Source: Ichthyophonus hoferi
Taxonomy: Eukaryota > Opisthokonta > Ichthyosporea > Ichthyophonida > Ichthyophonidae
Assembly: GCA_002751075.1 (NCBI GenBank)
Contig: NAOQ01000108.1
Span: 38,733-102,732 of the forward strand
Reading direction: 5' to 3'
Length of the DNA stretch: 64,000 nt
Part shown: piece by piece, positions 1 to 11,014 of the stretch
Numbering within the stretch: the first letter of the stretch is position 1
Layout of the letters: each line of letters opens with the position of its first letter
Translations under genes and position numbers: made by a program
Notes under the pieces: model-generated
Told to the model about the DNA's origin: nothing
The model's input: the letters and a program-made list of their open reading frames with translations, nothing else
The model's database searches: none

Positions 1-51
<51 letters not shown>

Positions 52-52
52 T
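1..52. repeat. (ATT)n microsatellite
   Basis: Perfect trinucleotide repeat at the window edge, decaying into ATTACT units. It lies upstream of the first recognisable exon of the deacetylase gene. Confidence 0.95.
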
Positions 53-291
53 ACTATTACTATATAATACATGTAATGCTTAATATCCACAAACAACCTA
101 CCTTCATATATATGGATATTCTTCGCCCCGGTAAAATAAATAATATTTGCTTACGCCAATATGACGGCATAGCATATATAGTAAATAATCTATCAACCTA
201 ATTAAACAAAAAAGACCCGTGCAATATATGGTGCAATCGGCTATTTTATTGGCGTAGTTATGGCTCTATAAGTAACCAATTATCGTCACAG

Positions 292-3200
292 CATGCAGCC
301 CGTATACGGAGTATTGAATTGAAATGTTTAATCGATCCTGTATTATCTCCAGATAAAAACGAGGTGTGTATGACTTTGTCTTTCTTTCTTTGCATTTTCT
401 CCTAATTGCATATATATATGTTTATGTTATATTTTGATATCATCTTTGTGAAGTCTTCTGTTTTATACTGTATATTGTTCAGGTACTTTTTAGGTTTAAA
501 ATTGATTCCCTTTTGTGTGTTTTTATATTCTTTATTATTTTTTTTCTTTGTTTATGTTTGGCTTTGCCTATTTACAAGATATATCATTTATGATTTGTAC
601 AATTCTAAATATTGTTCTCTCTATTGTTATTATTTTATTTATTTATTTATACAGACCCACTTATCTTTACTTTTTTCGGGATTTTAATTTTAAATAATAT
701 AATAAACCAGTAAAGGTAACCATTCAAGTCTGCAATTGTCCGATATAACACACTACCCAATCAATAGGAACCATATCTTGCCACCTGGATGCAAGTGCAC
801 TATGAAGGATGGGGAAGCGAGTACGATGAGTGGATGCAAGTCAGGGCTCTAAGATTCCGTACCTACATGTCATGTTTTGGACCCAATGCAGAAGAAAGTG
901 ATAATAAATGGAACGAAATTCAGGAAAAACGTAGGGCGCTTGGATACTATGTCTTAATTGTATCTAATTAATTAACTAACTAATACTTACTAGTATGTTA
1001 TCTGTTTTGTTACACTCATATTTATTAACTAGATTTCAAGTCTTTATATAGATATATTATTGTATGTATATATGTATGTATATATATGTGTATGTGTATG
1101 TTTATGTATATGTATGATAGATGCAAGTATCATGTATGCACACGTGTAAATGGTATAGATTAACAAGTATAGTACCACTTTTTTTAAAAAAAAATTTATA
1201 TATATAAAGAGTTGACATGATTGGATCATAAGGTATGATTGATGAACTACACTGATGTACATGCTATTTATAGCACAATGTCTTATTGAAATGAATTTTA
1301 TGTGCCATAGCTGATTGGTTGTAGCCCTTTACAGAGGCCATTGCGGAGCGTAATAGCAACAAGACTGGAATTATTCATGACGTAGCGACCTTGGTCCACC
1401 AATGTACATGTGACAATGAACACAATCACCCGGAGAAGGTAGGGTTGCAAGTGCATGTAATATATATGCATGTGTGTATTTCTGTATGTTTGTATGTATG
1501 TATATATGTAAGTTTTCTTTTCAGATTTGTATAGTAAATCAATACCTCATTGTAAACATACAGTTAATATATAAACACACTGTAATATGACTACTAATAC
1601 TCAAACTATACTAACCATGTGTTGCATTCTTACTCTCTTTGATTACAAACAGCCTGCCAGGATAGGAGGGATTCTACAGTGCATGGAAGCTAATAACTTG
1701 TTAGACAGATGCGTTGCAGTTAGGGGAAGAGAGGTATTTGCATTTGTAAAATGTATTTTTTAATTGTCTAATAGAATTTCTTGCTTATTTCTTGTAGTTG
1801 GCATCAAGCATAAGTTTAACTGTGCTATGATTTGATTGGTGGAATTGACATGGAAATGATACACTTGTACCTGGAATTTTAATGCCTTGATTCGATTGGG
1901 ATGCACTGTTTAAGGGATCTATAGCATAGTAGGGTGTAACCAATCCACTTATTTTTTACATTGTAAAATGAGATTATAGTTGCTTATTGTTCTAGTTTTA
2001 ATTTTTAATATTTTAATATTTTAATATGGAATATTATTGGTTTTAAAATCAACCCTTTTATAAGTGTATAGGTGTGATAGAGAGATATGGATATAGACGT
2101 GATAATGGACTAATACATAGAATATTATACCATTACCATATATATAAACATACATACAAACACGTATACATACACATATCTAAAAATACATACAAACACA
2201 CATATAAACAGACATGCATACATATATATATATATATAAAAACATACATGAAAACACACATACATATATACATACAAACATACATACATATATACAGGTA
2301 ACGAAGGAAGAGCTTCTGAGATGTCACACACCAGAGCACGTGAAGGCATACGGTGGGAAGGAATTTGGTGAGTATGATAAGCCAATCGTTGTACATTTAT
2401 TAGTTTAATTGTTTGTTTTAAAAAATATGCTGGCAAGCTATAGATAGATTTCAAAGGGTGAATATGAATGGTTCAATGTATCTGTTTAGTTTTTATACAT
2501 GCATTTAAGTTCATCTGTTAAGCCATAATGTATATGTATGTATATATTTTATTATATTTTGTTTAATAAGCAAGGTCTATTTTCGAGTTAATAAATTTGT
2601 ATTTTTTGTTGGAAATATGATATCCAATGAATGCTTAGCTAAGTATTTTTTTTATTTTGAGTATTTATATATATATATATATAAGTAGTCATTATCAGTG
2701 AATAATTGATGTGAATTGCTATATTAAGTAAAATACATTGAATTTCCGATAGTGTGATATTCCATAAATGTAATCTTCTAGCTCGACAATTTAAAGTCAC
2801 GTATTATAGCTTTATATGGTAAACGTTAAAACTGCATGTTCTATTTTCGAATGACTCCACAAGAAATCGTGGTGCAAGTATTTGTAAATATATATATATA
2901 AATTTAAAGGTATATAGATTTACCATCCGAGTATACGATTTGCTGCAGGTCACGTATTTAAGGATTTGGTTTGAAGTAAGCCAGAATAGACTGGTTTTGA
3001 TTATTAGCATTCATTGGTGTTTAATGTTTAAAAGGACCTAGTAATAAGGAGGGTATGGCGTTGGTATTACTTAGTGGTGAATATATTGGGTTCTATTGCA
3101 GTATCGTTCAATACAAGACAAGCCAGCGCAATATAGCACAATAAATTAATATAAAATACCCTATGATATGATCTCAACCAATGCCATTGAACCTGTACTA

Positions 3201-6200
3201 TACTCTTTACTCATCATCTGGCTGTCACCTTCACGCTCACCCTGACCGTAAACGTTAATGTGACCCAACCAAAACTAGGCATTTTAAAACTAAAAAGGTG
3301 AAAGTTAAACACTTTCTGACCATTGTATGTTTAACCACAGGCAACACGGAGCCTCCCCCAGAAGTTATTATTATGAGTTGTGGAAAAACTGGAGTGGATG
3401 TAGATACTGTATATAACGAGGTATGTATGGTACAGTTGGTAGAGTAGCAGCTGTAGTAGAAGGACATTTGTGTTAATGGCATGGAGTATATCACAGTATA
3501 TCGCATATAGCGCCTAATTAACGACTTGATATACTTATTTAATTAATTAACAGAACCAGTCTACCTTAGTTTATTTGTAAAGTATATATCTTTTTCCATC
3601 GGTGAAAACCAAATTTCTCATACTGCAAATATAAAAATTTATAGGTATATATATATGTTAATAAGTGGAATACATGTATAAATAACCCACTCACACAGCC
3701 TGATAGATGGCCTGTTTATAGCACACAATCACAATACACCATTAAAATATTTGTTTATTAATTCTATCACTGCCATGTTTGGGTAAACTAACAGTTTCTC
3801 TATATATATATATATGCGTGTGTTGTTGTTAGTAGTAGTATTTCACTGTTTATCTATGTATTATATATGAAGATATAGATACATACTATCAAACTATCAT
3901 ACACATATTCATACCATAACACATACATCTATCTATATATATATACTTAATCTATACTTTGACCTATAGGATAGTCCAATTTCTGCCCGGATGTCGTCAG
4001 GCTGTGTAATAGCGATTACTCAATCGTTATTAGAGGGCCATTTGACCAATGGTATTGCTGTAGTTCGTCCCCCTGGACATCATGCAGCAAATTCCGCTAT
4101 GTATGTATTTATATCTACCAATCAAATGTGTTAAGTTGCTTTACTTTTGTAGATTATTTTTTTGTTCTTGTCTATCCATTTATGTTTTACAACATATCAT
4201 ACGTACATACATACTATCTACTATCAATACTATCATACATACTATTATGCTTACATATCTCTCTATCCAATCAGGGGGTTCTGTTTTTTCAACAATGTTG
4301 GTGTGGCAGCACGTGCAGCTCAACAAACCTTGGGGGTTGGCCGGGTGTTGATTGTAGACTGGGATGTTCACCATGGCAACGGCACACAAGATATATTTAT
4401 AGATGATCCTTCCGTACTATATATATCCATACATAGATTTGATGGAGGTAAGTAGGCGGGTTAATATATATATTATATATGTATAGTGTGATTGGCTAGT
4501 ATTATAGTCTATACACAGTTTTGATAGAGGTGTATAATATTATTATATATTGATTAGATAGTATATATGATATATGGTACGACTATATATATCAATATAG
4601 GTATATAGAGATATAATTTACTCACTCCTTCGATGTCTATACAACTATTCAACATACATATATACATACACAACACACTTCCATCTATAATCTATAGGCC
4701 ATTACTATCCTGGATCAGGAGCTCCTACAGAAACAGGGAAGGGGGCTGGAGAGGGATTTACTGTTAATATCCCTTGGAATGACTGTGAAGGTTGGTAACC
4801 ATGGCAACACTTGGGTGTTGTAATGTGATTGGTTGTTGTTAATGACTATAATTACAAGTTGTTGTCTATTTACTTCATCTAATTTAATCTTTCTTTATAT
4901 AATATTATCCATATCTCTCTCGCTGGATTTATATATGTATATTATAGTCCAAATTTTTTCTGGAAAATGATTATAGCATTTACCTATTTATCTTTTCTTT
5001 ATTGGTTTCTTCTAGGTTGCCTAACGATATTTTATTATACACAGATCTGTACTAACCTTCTAGTCCCTTACTAACTCTTTGATGGTATGATTGGTTTGTT
5101 AATTTACAAAACCAATTAAGTCTATTTTTAAATGCATTGGAGGTTATGTTCCATCTGGTCATTGGCTGTTATAATTTTTCTGTAAGCTAATTGGTGTGTT
5201 AAGAGATTAATAAATAATTGAGATATATTGTTAAAAAAATTTAAAGCAGGTGAGGTGGTTGGAGCTAATTGAAAATATTTTTTATTGTGTGTATGATTGG
5301 CTAATTAGGTAAAGTACTGCTATTGTTTTTTGAAATTTTCCAATCAGAAATGTAGTATAGTATGGTATATACATATATATATATATATAAATATGGCTAT
5401 CTATCCAAACTCTGAATTGGTTAATTACCTATGCAGTATACCGGCATTATTACTTCTTGCCATTCTTTCAGTCCGACATATACTATACTACACCTTTCCA
5501 TATAGAGCTATATAAGCACACTATTCATTGGTGCAATGACCCACCGCAGACAAACCCCCTGGCAACACAGAGTACCTTGCTGCCTTCTATCATATTATAA
5601 TGCCTATTGCCAGGGAGTTTAACCCCGACTTGGTGTTTGTGTCGGCTGGATTTGATGCTGCTGATGGCGATGAGCTTGGAGGCTGCAAGGTGACCTTAGA
5701 GGGTATGCTAGATAAGGGCTTATCTAACACTATGTTACTGTATTACTGTATAACTGTTTTATTGTATATTCGTGCTACTGTATTACTGTATTACTGTATA
5801 ACTGTATTACTGTATAACTATATGACTGTATATCTGTATAATTGTATAACTGTATTATTGTATAACTGTATTACTGTATAACTATATTACTATATAACTA
5901 TATAATTATATACTCGTATTACTATATGACTCAGTGATTGCAGTTTCACAAGGTTTCTAAAAGTACTAGATAGATGTGTATGTATCTATTAAAGTTAACA
6001 TACACCTATGCACAAAACAAGGCATAATATATTATATAGCTTGAATTATCTACAGCAATATGAACTTAATATACTTAATATACTTAATATACTTAAAATA
6101 ACTATCAATCAGATCCTATTTATTATTAACCACCCTATCCTATTGGTTGCAGGTTACGCACATATGACGCAACAATTAATGACTCTTGCCAATGGAAAGG

Positions 6201-8681
6201 TCATCCTGGTCCTAGAGGGGGGATATACTATTCCCTGTATATCTTCTGCTGCCACTGCTTGCCTCCGTGTTTTACTAGGTGTGTAGCGAGCTCTTGGTTG
6301 GGCTGTATGTGTATATGTGTATATATATGTTTATATATGTATGTATATGTTTATATATGTATATGTATATGTTTATATATGTATGTTCATGTTTATATAT
6401 GTGTATATATGTGTATGTTTAATTGTGTGTATTTGTATATGTGTATATGTTTATATTTGCAGGCATATATATAAGTGTGCTTAAGTCTATGTGGAGTAAA
6501 ACATGTTTTTATTATAATTATATAACTACACTTATTTTTTAAAAAAATATCAGTTTATCTATAAATATATAATATACACGTATCATTTAATTGCATTGAA
6601 ATCCCACATCACCAAAGGACATGCAAATTTAGTATTTAAAATTAAAACTGTCTTTTTATTGTTATAATGCTGATATGGCTGACTTTTAATGGTAGCCAAT
6701 GATGTAAGTGATTTATACCAATAATAAAACACATGCATGACTTTATACTAATGACATGGTGGTTCAGGAGAGGCACCACCTCCATTATGCCAGACTGGAA
6801 ACAGTGTATTTAATCTGTCCTTCAACAATAAGCCACACTTCCCGCAAGTAAGATTATTTATGATTATAGTAACTATAGTATAGACTTTATATCCTACACC
6901 TTATCTAGCTGTCATATCCCCTGTGATTTTGTTATTTTTTCACCGTGTTGTGGTTATTGGTTTACTATGCTATAATTATTATCTTACTGTATTGTCGTTT
7001 TCATTTCACTGTGTTGCAGTTATTATGATACTTGTTATAGCTGACAGTCTCAATTGGAAACAGATAAGTTTTAAAAGACAAATAAGGAAAGCATCCTGTC
7101 AGATACTCCAATTGTTAATTAATTAGGAAAAATTATTGATTGGCTATTCCCAAGCAATTAATTAATATTATACTATAACAGTTTTTTACCCATGTTGTGT
7201 ATCACTATGTTATAGCAAATGGATTTTATTTTAATGCGCCTACCAATAGGATCATGGCTTGACACTCTACCCACCTCACTGAACCAATCATTTCCTCGCA
7301 GTCAAATGCAATTGCCACTTTTAAAAAGGTAGTTGGGGTGCAACAAAAGTATTGGAAGGTAATCATTCGTCTGTATTTCCTATAAACTCATCTGTTCCAT
7401 TATTATTCAAGCCTATATATATGTATGTATATTAATTCATGTATTATTGGCTGTTTCTTTGCTGTTTCCTATTTGCTGTATTCTCGCGATATCCCTATGT
7501 ACTTTATGTTGTTGTATATGTATACACATCTACGAAGCTTATTTAAATTTTCACTCATTTTTTGGTTAGTTATATAGTCATCTTCTATTGATTAACTTCA
7601 TGTTCCAATTTTAACGTTTACACGCAATGTAATCCACAAACTTGGATAATGACCCCATCAGGTTCCTGCTTACTGACCTATTCATTCATTTGATCCCCAT
7701 ATTTACCCCCTACCATACCTTCCACTGCACCCAACAAACATTACATACAATGTACAGTGCATGGAGCACCTACAACACCAGTTAGATGGTATCTCCGATG
7801 TCGATACTGAACATGAACATGAAAGCTATGAGTTCAGTGAAGATGATATACGGAGCCATAGCCGTAGTCCCACTCCTGTACCCCTCCCTGGCTTCTCTTT
7901 GGATAGTACTAACACTAACAAACATAATGACAACAGTGACTGTATTAATTCTAACTTTAGGGTAGTAGTACAGCCACCTGACGCTATGGATGATGTCCAA
8001 AAGGTAGAGGGAGAAGATGATATGCTCACTTGTACTTCTACCTCTCTCTCCGTCAATATTGATAAACCAACCTCAGTAACTGTCCCATTAGTTACTATTT
8101 CCGATCAGGTTACTACTCAATCTATAGCATCGATGGAAAAAATGTATGAGGACACAGGTGTTGAAGATACTGCAACTACAAAGGGAAATACTATTAACAC
8201 AACAGGTGTCAAATGTGAAATAGATGCTAATAATCAATCAATCACGACTTCGGGCCCTGAGACTACAGTCAATACTCGGCCTGGATCGGCAATAAACACG
8301 TACCCAGGGTCACCCCAGATAGTTACTACTATGTTTATGCCTACAGATGCAGACCTGGCCACAACTACCACTACATCATGTATAGAAAATAATAGTACTG
8401 CATCAACACCTAAGACAGACGACAATGATGCCACTCCATCTAAGCTATCATTAGCAGTAAACGTAAAGGTGGATATAAGTGTAAGTAGTGATGAGGTAGA
8501 CGGTAAAAGTAAGAGAAGGAAAAGGCGTGGAGCCTCGCCATACAGACGATCACAGAATGATGAAAAGGGAAAGGGGACAAAGAGGAAGGGGGCGTTCCAG
8601 TTTGCTATTCCACTAGGTTTATTTGAAGGTGGAAGATTAATAAGAAGAACATCCCCCAGAAGTACACGTAATAGTTCGTAG
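292..8681 (+). CDS. HDAC4-like: Class IIa-type histone deacetylase with N-terminal chromo-barrel/Tudor-knot-like module (5' end not resolved)
   Basis: Zinc-dependent lysine deacetylase of the HDAC4/5/7/9 group, expected in nucleus and cytoplasm. Coding exons: 292-363 (tentative), 768-930, 1335-1438, 1653-1733, 2298-2367, 3341-3420, 3970-4100, 4275-4447, 4698-4790, 5550-5702, 6153-6278, 6768-6847, 7302-7358, 7758-8681. From 768 onward the phases match at every junction and the total is 2235 nt. Seen: HQCTC...HNHPEK plus MSCGKTGVD, which supply the class IIa structural zinc ligands. Also PPGHHA (catalytic His pair), DWDVHHGNG and SAGFDA (catalytic zinc Asp/His/Asp), and LEGGYT with Tyr where vertebrate class IIa enzymes have His. 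The exon at 768 encodes [14 protein letters not shown], a signature of MRG15/Tip60-type chromo-barrels, and its phase-1 donor joins cleanly to the first deacetylase exon. The last exon adds about 300 Ser/Thr-rich residues with a bipartite basic patch (KSKRRKRRG), a likely nuclear signal. No MEF2-binding region is visible. The initiator Met was not found, so the first exon may lie outside the window. Confidence 0.9.
2139..2297. repeat. TACATACAAACA-type simple repeat in intron
   Basis: Degenerate ACATA/CATACA/TATA repeat filling the intron immediately before the deacetylase exon at 2298. The acceptor AG at 2296-2297 directly abuts the repeat. Confidence 0.85.
5727..5935. repeat. Minisatellite of about 10-bp units (CTGTATTA / CTGTATAA)
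   Basis: Around twenty imperfect units of the type ctgtattactgtataa lie in the deacetylase intron just downstream of the donor at 5703. Units drift from CTGTAT to CTATAT toward the 3' end, as in slippage-grown arrays. Confidence 0.85.
6295..6475. repeat. TATATGTATATGTT-type simple repeat
   Basis: Purely TATATG/TGTATA low-complexity DNA in the intron following the exon that carries the LEGGYT motif. Confidence 0.85.
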
Positions 8682-11014
8682 TCCTGTTCATTAGGTTTTG
8701 GTTAGAGGTATGGTTATAGTTCCGTAGGTGTTAAAAAAATGAAGAAAAAAAAATAGTTAGCGTGTTGCTTCGCTTACTATATATTATGGCCACATAGATA
8801 AAACATTGTTTATGTAGAAACCTATTTTCATTATAATTTATTCATGTCTAATATTGTGTATTTGTATATACATCTACAGCGAAATACTTGTGCCTCATAT
8901 TGAATAGGTTATTTTATATTAATATCATTGATCTTCAGAGTGCTGTTTTTGTTGAAGCATATATTTGTGTATGATAATTTTGCTTCATCATTTTGATGAT
9001 TGCCACCTGGATAATTATGTACACTATTATTAAACTACCGTTTGTCGAACATAGGTTCAAACCCTGCAATCCACGATCTATTTGTTGGTACACGTTATCT
9101 AGTCATTAGTTTAACTAATGCAATTGGTAGAAACCAGTGCCCATGAACTGAGCGCCTACAGGGCAGTCTTGATTAAAGTTACCATACCTATAGTGTAACT
9201 TTATTCAGCTATACAGTTCGTGTTTTTATTATCTGGACGTTATGGAATACGTTAATAGTATATTGATATTGTTTGATTCGTATGTGGGACCATACTTGTG
9301 AGCTGCTTGGACACAGGAGTACGCTACAAAAAATACTCACGGAGATCGCTTCTGATTGGTGTGTACTTGAGAACCTTGTACTGGGTTGCGCCATTTAATG
9401 AGGTTATGACCAATCCAGTGAGTCTATGCTGTGGATGCAGTTGTGGCCAATAATATGCGCAACAATATGATATGTGTAGCTTATATAGATGATGCCCGAT
9501 TCAAACCTGTTAAGTTTAGCCATTCCGAAATATGAGGGCCCATACATGATGATAGAGTAAGTCAATTGGTCCCACTCAGCTGGCGATAATGGAATTAATC
9601 GAGAAAAAAAAGGCATAGTTTAGTTTGCTATTACTGTTTTACCAATAGAGCATGGGATGATAACAATAATAAAACCGTGACGTAGATTCATCACAGCCAT
9701 ACATATGTGTACATATATATGTATGAAATAACACTTGTTTGTATTTAGCGTCTCTAGTCTGAGCAATTTTCCTGTTCAAAAGGATAGCAAGATAAATAAT
9801 AAATAAGTTCATGCTTTATTATATATGTAGATCAATCTTTTGATGTTTAAATCGGAAAAGAGCAGGGTAGGGTATCACACAGCTCTCACTTTAAAGGTCG
9901 CAAGTCTTGCTGAAAAATCTTGTTAAAATGCGACGTAGGCCATGAGTATAGAATGCAGTATTGCAAAATTTAATTAGAAAGGATTTTCTGAATTAAGCAC
10001 TTGTAGTTAGTTATATGCCATACATTACTAATATAAACAACAACAAAAAAATATTGCAAGGAAGTTTAAAATTTTAGAAATAAAATGGTTTTAAAAAGGA
10101 ACATACCTAGATATGACATCATAATTAATAACAACGCGCGATAACTGCTTTCTCCAAGTTGATTTGACACTCTAGTTGACATACCTAAGAGCTGTGTTAT
10201 ACAAAATATAGATAACGCTAAGAATAGGTCATATGATTCGCTTACTGTCATAGAGTTTATAATGCTATAGTTAATTAATAGCCTGCGATAATTTAAACTC
10301 TCTGGCCATTTTGTATTGGATGTAATCTATATCGTAAGATAATGATTGCTCGCTGCTACAATTTTTTATTGAAGGATGGCAATCCCTTCTGTCTCTGGAT
10401 TGGTTACAGTAGGTGTGTAGTTATGAACGTGATTTCGTTAGAGACTGAAGAGTTCTTGTCCTATATATATATAGTTGATTGGTCTATATGTAGAATGCCC
10501 TGCATACTGCATAAGGAATTAATTTAATTTATAACGATAGGATGGAAGGTTCTGGTAATGAAAAGAAGCTTCTATAGTCAACATCATGAATCAAAATAGG
10601 CTCTGCACAAGCCTTCTAATTGATATTAATATTGATGGACCAATCGAAATGCATGGTTTGAGTTAGGGATCTGCGTAGAGAGGTATATAGAAATGTCATC
10701 TACCCCCACGATATAGAAGTAGTACCTGTGTGGTGTTATTGTAGTTTTTTTATTATATTTACTATATTTATTAATAGAAATTTTAAATATTTATATTAAT
10801 TGATATAGTAAATAGCGCTTTCTTAGTATTCACCATTCGCTTTAGTAACATACTGCATAACAAGGTACTGTATTACTTGTTGCTCTTTGTTATATTTGGC
10901 CTAGACTATCAGTTATAATAGATAAATAGGTCTGTGCTATAGTTAACTTTTGCGTTTGAGAATACCTTTTTATTGCTCTCTTACATGATATACTTGACAG
11001 CTACGAGCGCAACT
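8682..11014. other. Intergenic region between deacetylase and POR
   Basis: About 2.3 kb without a convincing gene. The short open frames here have no recognisable domains and no supporting splice structure. The last few hundred bases must hold the 5' leader and promoter of the reductase, but no core promoter motif stands out. Confidence 0.6.

Noticed and set aside
406-697. Overlapping frames rich in Phe/Tyr/Leu resembling membrane proteins
   Set aside because: They are T-rich intron sequence read in frame, with no domain and no coding-like codon use. The same applies to many frames such as 4082-4455, 14886-15098 and 32049-32456.
9050-9080. GGTTCAAACCCTGC resembling a tRNA T-arm
   Set aside because: No matching acceptor, D or anticodon arms can be folded around it.
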